Of a stretch of 64,000 bases of DNA, positions 48,614-57,778 are shown in pieces (the first letter of the stretch is position 1; every line of letters begins with the position of its first letter). Both the position numbers and the translations under genes were made by a program. The DNA comes from Gulosibacter macacae (GTDB lineage: Bacteria > Actinomycetota > Actinomycetes > Actinomycetales > Microbacteriaceae), in contig NZ_RQVS01000002.1 of the NCBI RefSeq assembly GCF_003865375.1, positions 62,001-126,000 on the forward strand. The letters run 5' to 3'. The notes beneath the pieces were generated by a model. The model was not told the DNA's origin and did not search any database. It saw nothing but the letters and a program-made list of their open reading frames with translations.

Positions 48614-49387
48614 ATGTACGTCGCCGAACGCCACGAACGCATCCTCGAGCTGCTCGCTGCTGAGGGGCGAGTGCGGGTCGGGCAACTCGCCGCACAATTT
48701 GACGTAGCCGAAGAGACCATCCGCCGCGACCTCTCGACACTCGAACAAGCAGGCCTCGCGCACCGCGTGCACGGCGGGGCCGTGCCATTCGGTGTCGGCG
48801 TCACCACCGAATCAGAGCTTGCTACTCGTCTCACCGAGCATGCCGACGAGAAGCGCCGCATCGCCGCGCGCGCCCTCGGCCTCATCCCGAGCGGCACCCC
48901 GAGCGTCTTCATCGACGCCGGTTCCACGACGCTCGCGCTTGCGAGTGCGCTTGCCGCCGAAGCGCCGGCGGGGATGCGCCTGCTCACCAACTCAGTGCCC
49001 GTGGCTGTTGCGCTCGGCGAACGTGCCGACCTCGAGGTGGATGTGGTCGGCGGCACGCTGCGCGGACTCACCCGGGCGCTCGTCGGGCCAGAAACCGAGC
49101 GGGCACTTGGCGAGCTGCGCGTCGACATCGCCTTCATCGGCACGAACGGCATCTCTGCCGAACACGGGTTCTCGACGCCCGACCAGCTCGAAGCCGCAAC
49201 CAAGCGGGCCATCGTCGGGGCGGCACGCATCCCCGTCGTGCTCGCCGACGCGACGAAGTTTGGGCAAGAACTCTTGCACCGCTTCGCCGCGATCAGCGAC
49301 ATCGCCACCATCGTCACCGACGCGCCGCCGCCCGCCGCGCTCGCCGGTGCCCTGCTCGATGCGGGCACGGAGGTCGTGCTCGCATGA
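48614..49387 (+). CDS. fruR: DeoR family repressor of the fructose operon
   Basis: 257 residues. The DeoR helix-turn-helix is at the start: MYVAERHERILELLAAEGRVRVGQLAAQFDVAEETIRRDLSTLEQAGLAHRVHGGA. The sugar-phosphate-binding domain contains FIDAGSTTLALASAL, VVGGTLRGLTRALVG, DIAFIGTNGIS and VLADATKFGQ. Such proteins release DNA when fructose 1-phosphate or a related sugar phosphate binds. ATG 48614 is preferred because GAGAGG lies eight bases before it. Its stop overlaps fruK by ATGA. Confidence 0.92.
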   Translation: MYVAERHERILELLAAEGRVRVGQLAAQFDVAEETIRRDLSTLEQAGLAHRVHGGAVPFGVGVTTESELATRLTEHADEKRRIAARALGLIPSGTPSVFIDAGSTTLALASALAAEAPAGMRLLTNSVPVAVALGERADLEVDVVGGTLRGLTRALVGPETERALGELRVDIAFIGTNGISAEHGFSTPDQLEAATKRAIVGAARIPVVLADATKFGQELLHRFAAISDIATIVTDAPPPAALAGALLDAGTEVVLA

Positions 49388-50334
49388 TCGTTACCCTCAC
49401 CGCCAATCCCTCAATCGACCGCACCGTTACGATCGACGCGCCCGTGACCCGCGGCGCCGTGCACCGCGTTTCGGCCCCCACCGACCTCGCCGCAGGAAAG
49501 GGTGCCAATGTCTCGCGGGTGCTTCGTGCCGCGGGCGTGAAGTCGCTCGCGATCTTCCCAGCGCCGCGCGGGCACGAGTACCTCGCCGGCATCGAAGCGC
49601 ACGGGCTCACCGCTCTCGCCACCCCCGCCGACGGCGTGCGCACGAACCTCACCATCACCGAGGCCGACGGCACCACGACGAAGTTCAACCAGCCGGGGGC
49701 AGCGCTGTCCGCGACGCAACTCGCGGCCCTCGAAGACTCACTCATTGAGGCCGCGGCTGACGCCGATTGGGTCGTGCTCGCCGGATCCCTGCCGCCTGGC
49801 GTCGCACCCGAGTGGTACGCCTCGCTCGTCGCGCGCCTGCATGACGCCGGTGCGCGCGTCGCTGTGGACACCTCTGGCGCGCCGCTTGCCGCCTTCGCGA
49901 CGGCCGCGACGATGCCCGATCTCATGAAGCCAAACGCCCACGAACTCGCCGAGCTTGTCGGCGGCAACGGGGATGCACTTGAAGCTGCGGTTGCCCACGG
50001 CGACTTCGCCTCAGTGCGCGACGCAGCTGGTCGCCTTGTGCGCCGGGGCGTTGCGATGGTGCTCACCACCCTCGGTGCTGCCGGGGCGCTCCTCTCGACC
50101 GCCGAGGGGGACTGGTTCGCCGCATCCCCGCCGATCACCCCGCGCAGCACTGTGGGGGCCGGTGATTCGAGCCTGGCCGGGTTCCTCATTGCCCTGAGCA
50201 ATGGTGCGAATGCGGCGGAGGCGCTGCGACACGCAGTTGCCTCCGGTAGCGCCGCCACCGCGCTCGCGGGCACGGGAGTGCCGACGCCCGCCGATCTTGA
50301 CCTCGACGGCACGACCGTCACACCGCTCGACTGA
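49384..50334 (+). CDS. fruK: 1-phosphofructokinase
   Basis: 316 residues of the PfkB kinase family. N-terminal signature VTLTANPSIDRTVTIDAPVTRGAVHRV, the sugar-binding GKGANVSRVLRAAG, and the C-terminal GAGDSSLAGFLIAL with catalytic Asp in the anion hole. It phosphorylates fructose 1-phosphate, made by FruA, to fructose 1,6-bisphosphate with ATP. Placed between fruR (ATGA overlap) and fruA (73-base gap containing the CCGCGG-CAA-CCGCGG hairpin at 50373-50387). Confidence 0.94.
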   Translation: MIVTLTANPSIDRTVTIDAPVTRGAVHRVSAPTDLAAGKGANVSRVLRAAGVKSLAIFPAPRGHEYLAGIEAHGLTALATPADGVRTNLTITEADGTTTKFNQPGAALSATQLAALEDSLIEAAADADWVVLAGSLPPGVAPEWYASLVARLHDAGARVAVDTSGAPLAAFATAATMPDLMKPNAHELAELVGGNGDALEAAVAHGDFASVRDAAGRLVRRGVAMVLTTLGAAGALLSTAEGDWFAASPPITPRSTVGAGDSSLAGFLIALSNGANAAEALRHAVASGSAATALAGTGVPTPADLDLDGTTVTPLD

Positions 50335-50407
50335 GCGCATCCCAATATTCGGCGCTCGCCGCCACCACTTCGCCGCGGCAACCGCGGCACCCCTGAAAGG
50401 AACCCAC

Positions 50408-52573
50408 ATGTCAACGACTGGGATCATCACTCCCGAGCTCGTCGCACTCGACGCTGACCTCGGCGCAACGAAGGCTGAGGTGATCGGCTCGCTCGCGTCG
50501 CTCGTTGCCGCGGCCGGTCGCGCCGAAGCTGATGGTTTGACTGCCGACGCACTCAAGCGCGAGGCGCAGGGCGCCACTGGCATGGGCAGCGGCATCGCCA
50601 TTCCGCACTGCCGCTCGGCCGCCGTCTCGCAAGCCTCGCTCGCATTTGCCCGACTCAACCCGGCGGTCGACTTCGACTCGCCCGACGGTCCGGCCGACCT
50701 CGCCTTCATGATCGCTGCCCCCGAGGGCGCGAACGATGAGCACCTCGTGCTGTTGTCGCGTCTGGCAGGCAAGCTCGTGCGCGCTGAGTTTCTCGCGGCT
50801 CTACGCGCGGCAACCTCGCCTGCCGAGATCGTCGCACTCGTCGAGGATGCGGTGCGCGACCCGAGTGCGCCGGCTGCCGCTCCCGCTGCGGGTGCTGGCG
50901 CGGGTGCTGGCGAGGAGTCTGCGGTGACGTCCGGTGCGACAACTGGAGCAGCAGCCGGGATCGCAGCCGCTGGGATCTCAGTCGCTGAGACCGACTCGGC
51001 CACCGCCGCATCCGCTGGAACTTCTTCGTCGGCAGGCACGGCCGCATCCGCCGGAACTGCCAGCGGCGCCGTCACTGCCGTCAGCGCCACCGCCGCACCC
51101 AAGCGCCGCATCGTCGCCGTCACCGCCTGCCCGACCGGCATCGCGCACACCTTTATGGCGGCCGACGCCATCAAACAGGCCGCTGAAGCTCGCGATGACG
51201 TGGAGGTCTTCGTCGAGCCGCAGGGCTCGGCCGGCTATCAACCACTCGCTGACGACATCATCGCTGGCGCCGATGCCGTGATCCTCGCGACCGACGTCGG
51301 TGTGCGCGATCGCGAGCGCTTCGTCGGCAAGCCCGGCGTCGAAAGTGGCGTGAAGCGCGGCGTAAGCGACCCGGCCGGACTCATCAACGACGCCCTCGCG
51401 GCGATCGACGCACCCGGCGGCCACCGCATCGGCGGCGGCTCCGGTGCATCCGAGTTGGCAAACGCGGCCACCTCAGGGTCAGATGCCGGCAAGCTCGGCT
51501 GGGGCAAGCGCATCCAGCAGGCGCTCATGACCGGTGTCTCGTACATGATCCCGTTCGTGGCCGCGGGCGGTCTGCTCATTGCGCTCGCGTTCCTCATGGG
51601 TGGGTTCAACATCACCAATGAGGCACCCGACATCCTGGCGAACAACTCACTGAGTAACCTGCCCGAGGGCGGATTGCTCACTTACCTCGCCGCGGTGTTC
51701 GCGGCCGTCGGTGGTCTCGCGATCGGCTTCCTCGTGCCGGCGCTTTCGGGCTATATCGCCTATGCCATTGCCGGGCGACCCGGCATTGCGCCCGGCTTCG
51801 TCGGCGGCGCGATTGCCGTGGCGGTGAACGCCGGCTTCCTTGGTGGTCTCGTCACGGGTCTTCTTGCCGGATTCATCGCGCTCTACATCTCGAGCTGGAA
51901 GGTGCCGCGCTGGCTCGCCGGGCTCATGCCGGTGGTGATCATTCCGCTCGTGACGACGGCGGTGGTGGGCCTGCTCATGTACCTGTTGCTTGGTGCGCCG
52001 CTTGCCGCGCTCATGGCCGGCCTTACGAACTTCCTCAACGGACTCAGCGGTGGTTCGGCGGTGCTCCTCGGCGTCATTCTCGGTGTAATGATGTGCTTCG
52101 ACCTCGGTGGACCGGTGAACAAGGCCGCCTACCTCTTCGGTTCGGCGGGTCTGTCGGCCGGCACCGAAGCATCCATGATGATCATGGCGGCGGTCATGGC
52201 CGGTGGCATGGTGCCGCCACTCGCCCTGGCACTCGCGAGCACAGTGCGCAGCAAGCTGTTCACCGCATCCGAGCGCGAGAACGGCCGCGCGGCGTGGCTA
52301 CTCGGTGCCGCGTTCATCTCAGAAGGCGCGATTCCGTTCGCGGCGGCCGACCCGCTGCGCGTCATCCCCTCGATGATGCTCGGCGGCGCGGTGACCGGTG
52401 GTCTCACGATGGCGCTCGGCGTTACGTTGCGTGCACCGCACGGCGGCATCTTTGTCGCTTTCGCGATCGATCCGCTCTGGGCGTTCCTCGTGGCGCTCGT
52501 CGCCGGCGTGCTCGTGGCCGCGCTCGCGGTGATCGTGCTCAAGTCGCTGCGAAAGACGCCCCTCGCGGCGTAG
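50408..52573 (+). CDS. fruA: Fructose-specific PTS enzyme IIABC
   Basis: 721 residues with domain order A-B-C. EIIA (1-150) has the phospho-histidine H67 in GIAIPHCRS. A linker of about 80 residues made almost only of Ala, Gly, Ser and Thr follows. EIIB (232-330) has the phospho-cysteine C241 in AVTACPTGIAHTFMAAD. EIIC (about 360-715) holds the membrane channel with motifs GVSYMIPFVAAGGLL and SEGAIPFAAADPLRVIPS. It imports fructose and phosphorylates it at C1, taking phosphate from HPr. Genes for HPr and enzyme I are not in the window. AAAGGA precedes the ATG. Confidence 0.95.
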   Translation: MSTTGIITPELVALDADLGATKAEVIGSLASLVAAAGRAEADGLTADALKREAQGATGMGSGIAIPHCRSAAVSQASLAFARLNPAVDFDSPDGPADLAFMIAAPEGANDEHLVLLSRLAGKLVRAEFLAALRAATSPAEIVALVEDAVRDPSAPAAAPAAGAGAGAGEESAVTSGATTGAAAGIAAAGISVAETDSATAASAGTSSSAGTAASAGTASGAVTAVSATAAPKRRIVAVTACPTGIAHTFMAADAIKQAAEARDDVEVFVEPQGSAGYQPLADDIIAGADAVILATDVGVRDRERFVGKPGVESGVKRGVSDPAGLINDALAAIDAPGGHRIGGGSGASELANAATSGSDAGKLGWGKRIQQALMTGVSYMIPFVAAGGLLIALAFLMGGFNITNEAPDILANNSLSNLPEGGLLTYLAAVFAAVGGLAIGFLVPALSGYIAYAIAGRPGIAPGFVGGAIAVAVNAGFLGGLVTGLLAGFIALYISSWKVPRWLAGLMPVVIIPLVTTAVVGLLMYLLLGAPLAALMAGLTNFLNGLSGGSAVLLGVILGVMMCFDLGGPVNKAAYLFGSAGLSAGTEASMMIMAAVMAGGMVPPLALALASTVRSKLFTASERENGRAAWLLGAAFISEGAIPFAAADPLRVIPSMMLGGAVTGGLTMALGVTLRAPHGGIFVAFAIDPLWAFLVALVAGVLVAALAVIVLKSLRKTPLAA

Positions 52574-52591
52574 CGCGATCCGCGTCGCTCG

Positions 52592-52661
52592 CTAATCCGC
52601 GCGCTGCCGCCTAAACCGGGTGTCAGCGGTAGCGCCTCGCCTCGAGTCGCACGCGGATTAG
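52592..52661. repeat. Palindromic repeat family, diverged copy 3
   Basis: Ends CTAATCCGC (52592) and GCGGATTAG (52653-52661) are perfect inverted repeats; CTAAACCGGG lies inside. The interior has lost most symmetry. It stands 54 bases before copy 2. Confidence 0.7.
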
Positions 52662-52714
52662 CCGCTGGAGGTGGCCCGGTGCCGCGCGTCCCGGCATCCG
52701 GGCACACTCTGCGC

Positions 52715-52784
52715 ACTAAACCGCTTGCTCCCGACTAAACCGCGCGCTGCAGCGCGCGGTTTAGTCGGGAGCGAGCGGATTAGT
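52715..52784. repeat. Palindromic repeat family, copy 2
   Basis: 70 bases, almost identical to the element at 9192-9260: same CTAAACCGC start, CTCCCGACTAAACCGC inner arm, CGCTGCAGCG centre and GCGGATTAG end. Differences in the arms keep or nearly keep pairing. It lies just after the leftward MFS gene and may also end its transcription. Confidence 0.85.
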
Positions 52785-52792
52785 GGATGCGG

Positions 52793-54136
52793 CTACTTGC
52801 GGTCGAGTTCCGCGCGCTCGAGCGTGTCAAGCACGCCGGTCGCGAGCTCATCCTTCGTGCGCGTCTTCGTGCCCGAGAGCGCAATGCCACCGATGAGGCC
52901 AACGATCGCGAAGGCGAAGAAGCCCCACGGGTAGGCGAGTCCCGCGCCGAGGAGCGTGCCGCCAACGATCGGACCCGAAATCGCGCCGAGGCGACCCACG
53001 CCGGCACTGCCGCCGAGGGCAGTGGCGCGCACCCGCGAGGGGTGGTTCGCGGCGACGAACGCGTACACGAGCACCTGCGACGAGAACACGAACGCACCGG
53101 TGACGAAGATGAGCACGTAGACGCCCAGCAGCGGCAGCTTGATTGCGAGCGCGGCAAGCAGCGCCGCCGAGCCGAGGAACCAGATGATGCCGGCGATGCG
53201 TGGCGTGATGCGGTCGCCGATCCAGCCGGCAACGAGCAGGCCGATGATGCCGCCGAGGTTGAGGATCACGAGGAAGCCGAGCGCGTTGCCGAGGTCGTAT
53301 TCGGCGGCGCGCATGATCTGCGGCAGCCAGGTGTTGAGGCCATACACGAGCAACAGGCCCATGAACGAGGCCACCCAGATGAGCACTGTGTTGCGCACGA
53401 ACGGCTTCGCGAGGAGCAACTTCGTGCCAACGGCAGCCTGGCCCGCCGGCACCGAGCCGTCGAGGTGCATCGGGTCGAGCTCGATGCCGTAGTGGTTCGC
53501 GACCTTCTTTGCATCCTCAAGGCGGCCGTGCGAAGCGAGATAGTCGGGAGACTCCGGCAGGAAGATGATCATGAGCGGCACCAGGATGAGCGAGGGCAGA
53601 CCGCCGATGATGAACATTTCGCGCCAGCCGCCGCCACCTTCCTGGGCAACGAGCAGGGCGAGGAGTGCGGTGAGCACGGCACCGACGTGGTAGCCGGTCA
53701 TCGTGAGCGTCGTTGCAAACGAACCGCGGTGGGATGGGCTGAACTCGGTCATCATCGAAATCGCCGTCGGCAGGCAACCACCGAGGCCGACGCCGGCCGC
53801 GAAGCGCAGGACCGCCATCGTGTACGGGTCGTTCACGAAGCCGGTGGCGAAGGTGAGGATTGAGAACGCAATCACTGCGCCGATGAGGAGCTTGCGTCGG
53901 CCGAAGCGGTCAGTTGCCCAACCCATGGCGAGCGCACCGAGCATCATGCCGAACAGGCCGAGCGTGGCGATAAAGGTTCCGGTGGCCGCGTCGACCGCGA
54001 GGTTCGGGTCGTCGATGAGCATCGGCATGGCCGCACCGAGCACCACGGCGTCGAAGCCGTCGAGCATGACTGCGATCCAGCACAGCGGGGTGATCCACGC
54101 CCGGTGGCGTAGGACGAGGGAGCGGGTTTGCGTCAC
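52793..54136 (-). CDS. MFS transporter, aromatic acid:H+ symporter (AAHS) family
   Basis: 447 residues, 12 helices. The AAHS hallmark DGFD sits in the first helix (CWIAVMLDGFDAVVLGAAMP), loop 2-3 is GWATDRFGRRKLL, and the helix 4 region is GVGLGGCLPTAISMMTEFSP. These proteins import benzoates, hydroxyphenylacetates or protocatechuate with protons. The GTG start at 54136 has GGAG ten bases upstream. It follows the hpa operon on the same strand beyond a terminator, with TCCCA-TTCAT-TGGGA at 54245-54259 in its own upstream region. It most likely supplies substrate to the hpa pathway. Confidence 0.9.
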   Translation of the reverse strand: MTQTRSLVLRHRAWITPLCWIAVMLDGFDAVVLGAAMPMLIDDPNLAVDAATGTFIATLGLFGMMLGALAMGWATDRFGRRKLLIGAVIAFSILTFATGFVNDPYTMAVLRFAAGVGLGGCLPTAISMMTEFSPSHRGSFATTLTMTGYHVGAVLTALLALLVAQEGGGGWREMFIIGGLPSLILVPLMIIFLPESPDYLASHGRLEDAKKVANHYGIELDPMHLDGSVPAGQAAVGTKLLLAKPFVRNTVLIWVASFMGLLLVYGLNTWLPQIMRAAEYDLGNALGFLVILNLGGIIGLLVAGWIGDRITPRIAGIIWFLGSAALLAALAIKLPLLGVYVLIFVTGAFVFSSQVLVYAFVAANHPSRVRATALGGSAGVGRLGAISGPIVGGTLLGAGLAYPWGFFAFAIVGLIGGIALSGTKTRTKDELATGVLDTLERAELDRK

Positions 54137-54280
54137 GTTGGTGTGTCTCCGATTGCGTCGTTGCGAATCTCGCTGGGGGAGGTCTTCGGGGTGCCGAGGC
54201 CGCGGGTGACGCTAACACGTCTTTGGCAGGCGTATGCAAAATCATCCCATTCATTGGGAATTTCCGCGCTGCCGAATTGA

Positions 54281-54318
54281 CAAGGCCGGGTGGATGCGTA
54301 TGCATCCACCCGGCCTTG
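54281..54318 (-). terminator. Terminator of the hpa operon
   Basis: A perfect 17-bp stem (CAAGGCCGGGTGGATGC with GCATCCACCCGGCCTTG, 4-base loop), 18 bases past the hpaD stop. Confidence 0.9.
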
Positions 54319-54336
54319 TTGGCTCAGTCGGTCGAC

Positions 54337-55479
54337 TTAGAGCTGGTTGCCGAGCTTGAAGCCCTCGGTGGTGTCGCCCTTGCGGGTGTACGAGAAGCCG
54401 TCGGCGCCGATGGTTGCCTCGAGCTCCGACGCGTCGGTGCGAGCCACGACCGGCTGCGGGTTGCCGTCGAGGTCGAGCACGAGCGAAGCGTCGGTGTACC
54501 ACGACGGCACAACCGGGTTGCCCCACCAGTCACGACGCTGGTTGTCGTGCACATCCCAGGTGACGACCGGGTTGTCCGGGTCGCCGGTGTAGTAGTCCTG
54601 GGTGTAGATCTCGACGCGGTGGCCGTCCGGGTCGCGGAGGTAGAGGTAGAACGCGTTCGAGACGCCGTGGCGGCCGGGGCCACGCTCGATGTGGTCGCTG
54701 AGGCGCAGCGCACCGAGCTTGTCGCAGATGGCGAGGATGTTGTGCTTCTCGTGCGTCGAGAAGGCAACGTGGTGCATGCGCGGGCCATCGCCACCGGTGG
54801 TGGCGGTGTCGTGCACGGTGGGCTTGGCGCGCAGCCAGGCCGCGTACACGGTGCCCTCTTCATCCTGGATGTCTTCGGTGACGCGGAAGCCGAGGTCCTG
54901 GTAGTGGCGCACGGCGCGCGGCACGTCGGGGGTCACCTGGTTGAAGTGGTCGAGACGCACGAGCGCACCCGGGGTGTAGAGGTCGTAGCGCCAGGCGAGA
55001 CGCTCGACGTGCTCGGTCTCGTAGAAGAACTCGAACGGGAAGCCGAGCGGGTCGGTGACGCGCACCGAGTCGCCGATGCCCTTGGTGAAGCCCTCAGCCT
55101 TGCGCTCGGTGCGGCAGCCAAGTTCCTTATAGAACGCCTCAGCCTTGTCGACGTCTTCGGGGGTGCGCACGCGGTACGAGAATGCGGCGACGGCGGCGAC
55201 GGGGCCCTGGCGGAGCACGAGGTTGTGGTGGATGAACTCCTCAATCGAGCGGAGGTAGACGGCGTTGTCGTCTTCCTCGGTCACGGTGAGGCCGAGTACG
55301 TCGACGTAGAACTCGCGCGACTTGGCGAGGTCGGTGACGACGAGCTCCATGTAGGCGCAGCGCAGGATGTCCGGGGCCGGAGCCTCGGGGGTCTGCACGG
55401 GGTTGTCGGTGTGGATCGGAGCTTCCTTGGTGACGTAGAAGCCCGACGAGGTCAGGGTGCGTTCGTTGAGTTCAGACAT
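54337..55479 (-). CDS. hpaD: 3,4-dihydroxyphenylacetate 2,3-dioxygenase (extradiol, type I)
   Basis: 380 residues. Metal ligands match those of Brevibacterium HPCD with constant spacing: H178 (RLDHFN), H237 (RMHHVAF) and E290 (HRVEIY). The acid-base histidine is H223 (TVHDTAT) and Y280 is conserved. Two vicinal-oxygen-chelate repeats cover about 40-155 and 170-300, with an extra C-terminal extension typical of this group. It opens homoprotocatechuate next to the hydroxyls using Fe(II) (or Mn(II), as in Arthrobacter MndD) to 5-carboxymethyl-2-hydroxymuconate semialdehyde. Last gene of the operon, 38 bases after hpaE. Confidence 0.95.
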   Translation of the reverse strand: MSELNERTLTSSGFYVTKEAPIHTDNPVQTPEAPAPDILRCAYMELVVTDLAKSREFYVDVLGLTVTEEDDNAVYLRSIEEFIHHNLVLRQGPVAAVAAFSYRVRTPEDVDKAEAFYKELGCRTERKAEGFTKGIGDSVRVTDPLGFPFEFFYETEHVERLAWRYDLYTPGALVRLDHFNQVTPDVPRAVRHYQDLGFRVTEDIQDEEGTVYAAWLRAKPTVHDTATTGGDGPRMHHVAFSTHEKHNILAICDKLGALRLSDHIERGPGRHGVSNAFYLYLRDPDGHRVEIYTQDYYTGDPDNPVVTWDVHDNQRRDWWGNPVVPSWYTDASLVLDLDGNPQPVVARTDASELEATIGADGFSYTRKGDTTEGFKLGNQL

Positions 55480-55517
55480 GTTCAGCGTCCTTGCTTGTTG
55501 TGCTGGTGGATGGGGGA

Positions 55518-57020
55518 TTACTTCTTGCCCGCGCCGAATCGGGGCGAGTGCGCTTCGTTGAGCGTGATCTGGATCGACTGCGAGGTCGTGTAGAAGTCGA
55601 CCGAGCGGTAGCCGCCCTCGCGGCCGAGGCCCGACGCCTTGACGCCACCGAACGGGGTGCGCAGGTCACGCACGTTGTTCGAGTTGAGCCAGACCATGCC
55701 CGACTCGATGCCGTTGGCGAAGTTGTGTGCGCGCTTGAGGTTCGAGGTCCACACGTAGGCGGCGAGGCCGTACTTCGTGTTGTTCGCGAGCTCGAGTGCC
55801 TCTTCGTCGGTGTCGAACGGGGTGATCGCAACGACCGGGCCGAAGATCTCTTCCTGGAAGATGCGTGCATCCGGAGCGACATCGGCGAACACGGTCGGGG
55901 CGACGTAATTGCCCTCGTTCTCGAAGCCTTCGGCGCGGCCACCACCGGCGAGCAGGCGACCTTCGGTCTTGCCGATCTCGATGTAGCTCATGACCTTGTC
56001 GAAGTGGGTGGGGTGCACGAGCGAGCCGACCTCAGTGGCCGGGTCTGACGGCACGCCGACGACGATGTTGCGCGCACGCTCGGCGTAGCGCTCGATGAAG
56101 TCGTCGTAGATCTCGCGCTGCACGAGCACGCGCGAACCGGCGGTGCAACGCTCGCCGTTCAGCGAGAAGACGCTGAAGACGGTCGCGTCGAGGGCCTCCT
56201 CGATGTCGGCGTCAGCGAAGACGACCGAGGGGCTCTTGCCACCGAGCTCGAGCGAGAGGCCCTTGAGGAAGGGCGCGGCGTTGGTCGAGAGGGTCGCGCC
56301 GGTCGAGGAGTCGCCGGTGAACGAGATGAGCGGCACATCGGGGTGCTTGACGAGACGGTCACCCGCGACGCCACCCGAACCGGTGATGAGGTTGAACACA
56401 CCCTCGGGCACGCCGGCTTCGGCGAAGATCTCGGGCCACAGGGCGGCCGAGAGCGGGGTGTAGCTCGCGGGCTTGAGCACGACGGTGTTACCGGTGGCAA
56501 GCGCCGGGGCGAGCTTCCACGACTCCTGCATGAACGGCACGTTCCAGGGGGTGATCAGACCTGCGACACCAATCGGCTTGCGGTTGACGTAGTTGATCTG
56601 GCGGCCGGGAACCTTGGTGACGTTGTCGTGCTGCGAGACGATGAGGTCGGCGAAGAAGCGGAAGTTCTCGGCGGCGCGGCGAGCCTGGCCCTTGGCCTGG
56701 GTGATCGGCAGACCCGAGTCGTAGCTCTCGATGAGGGCGAGCTGGTCGTCGCGCGACTCGACGATGTCGGCAACCTTGTGCAGGATGCGCGAGCGCTCGC
56801 GGGGGAGCATGGTCGGCCACGGGCCCTCGTCGAAGGCGCGCTTCGCGGCGGCAACGGCGCGGTCAACGTCTTCGGGCTGCGCCGATGCGGCCTGGATGTA
56901 GACCTCGTTGGTTGCGGGGTCGATAACGTCGAAGGTGGCGCCACCGGTGGCGTCAACGAACTCGCCGTCGATGTACAGCTGGATCTTCTCGGGCAGGCCT
57001 TCCGGCTTGGTCTGAGTCAT
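55518..57020 (-). CDS. hpaE: 5-carboxymethyl-2-hydroxymuconate semialdehyde dehydrogenase
   Basis: 500 residues, aldehyde dehydrogenase family. N160 (TPWNVPF), K183 (LKPASYTP), E258 (SLELGGKSP) and nucleophile C292 ([12 protein letters not shown]) are in place. It oxidises the ring-cleavage aldehyde to 5-carboxymethyl-2-hydroxymuconate with NAD+ in the cytosol. GGAGG stands six bases before the ATG. It lies between the GntR gene (74 bases upstream) and hpaD, in the same leftward operon. Confidence 0.95.
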   Translation of the reverse strand: MTQTKPEGLPEKIQLYIDGEFVDATGGATFDVIDPATNEVYIQAASAQPEDVDRAVAAAKRAFDEGPWPTMLPRERSRILHKVADIVESRDDQLALIESYDSGLPITQAKGQARRAAENFRFFADLIVSQHDNVTKVPGRQINYVNRKPIGVAGLITPWNVPFMQESWKLAPALATGNTVVLKPASYTPLSAALWPEIFAEAGVPEGVFNLITGSGGVAGDRLVKHPDVPLISFTGDSSTGATLSTNAAPFLKGLSLELGGKSPSVVFADADIEEALDATVFSVFSLNGERCTAGSRVLVQREIYDDFIERYAERARNIVVGVPSDPATEVGSLVHPTHFDKVMSYIEIGKTEGRLLAGGGRAEGFENEGNYVAPTVFADVAPDARIFQEEIFGPVVAITPFDTDEEALELANNTKYGLAAYVWTSNLKRAHNFANGIESGMVWLNSNNVRDLRTPFGGVKASGLGREGGYRSVDFYTTSQSIQITLNEAHSPRFGAGKK

Positions 57021-57094
57021 ATTCGCCCTCCAATGGCGGTTGAATGATGCGGATTTGGTTCGTCGGATGAAGTTGGGGTTCGGTTGCGCGCGGT

Positions 57095-57778
57095 CTACGA
57101 CGGCGCGATGGCCTCGAGCACTGCGGTCATTGTGTTGAACCGGTGCTGACGGGCGGCCTGCTCAATTTGGGCAACGGCTGCGCCGGTGCGGATGAGGTCG
57201 AGCAGGTTGTCGTGTTCGTCGACCGAGGCTGAGGTGCGGGCCGGCACGAACGCGAAAGCAGATTCGCGCATGGTTTCGAGCCGGTGCCAGCCGCGGCGGA
57301 CAAGATCGGTGATGTGTTCGTTGGTGCAGTGCTGGAAGAGCACATCGTGGAAGTCGTGGTTGAGCTTGGTGAAACGGGCCGGGTCGAGCGCGCCGGTGGT
57401 GATCATCTCGCGCATCTCGGCGTTGATCATGCCCGCTTCGTTGAGGTCGGCATCCGTGAGGAACGGTGCCGACAGGGCCGTCGCGAACCCTTCAACGAGA
57501 CCGAGGGTCTCCATGGTGTCGCGGTAGACGCCGCGGTCAAGCATCGTCACCTGAGCACCGATGTTGTGCTGGTAAGTGACAGCGCCTTCGGCCTCGAGTC
57601 GTCGAATCGCCTCGCGCACCGGCACCGTCGAGACTCCAAGTTCGCGCGCGATCTGACCGAGCACGAGCCGGTACCCGGGCGAGAAATCGCCCGAGGTGAT
57701 GCGGTCGCGCAGGTAGTCGTAGGCGAGTTGCGACTTCGAGACTTCGGATGCGGGGGTGGCGGCGGCTACGGGAGTCAC
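57095..57778 (-). CDS. GntR family (FCD subgroup) regulator inside the homoprotocatechuate operon
   Basis: 227 residues. GTG 57778 overlaps the stop of the upstream enzyme gene (GTGA). The winged helix-turn-helix is YDYLRDRITSGDFSPGYRLVLGQIARELGVSTVPVREAIRRLEAEGAVTYQ. The FCD domain follows (ETLGLVEGFATAL, LNHDFHDVLFQHCTNE, EHDNLLDLIRTGA) with the Asp/His residues that usually hold a metal and carboxylate ligand. Being inside the operon it would be autoregulated. Its likely operator is the palindrome TATAYGATTTCGTATA found at the operon promoter and before an MHS transporter gene. The inducer is probably an hpa-pathway acid; that is inferred. Confidence 0.9.
   Translation of the reverse strand: MTPVAAATPASEVSKSQLAYDYLRDRITSGDFSPGYRLVLGQIARELGVSTVPVREAIRRLEAEGAVTYQHNIGAQVTMLDRGVYRDTMETLGLVEGFATALSAPFLTDADLNEAGMINAEMREMITTGALDPARFTKLNHDFHDVLFQHCTNEHITDLVRRGWHRLETMRESAFAFVPARTSASVDEHDNLLDLIRTGAAVAQIEQAARQHRFNTMTAVLEAIAPS

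Noticed and set aside
54223-55593. Long open frame of 456 codons antisense to hpaD
   Set aside because: The minus strand encodes a dioxygenase with all metal ligands. The plus-strand product is Val/Arg-rich low-complexity sequence without domains.
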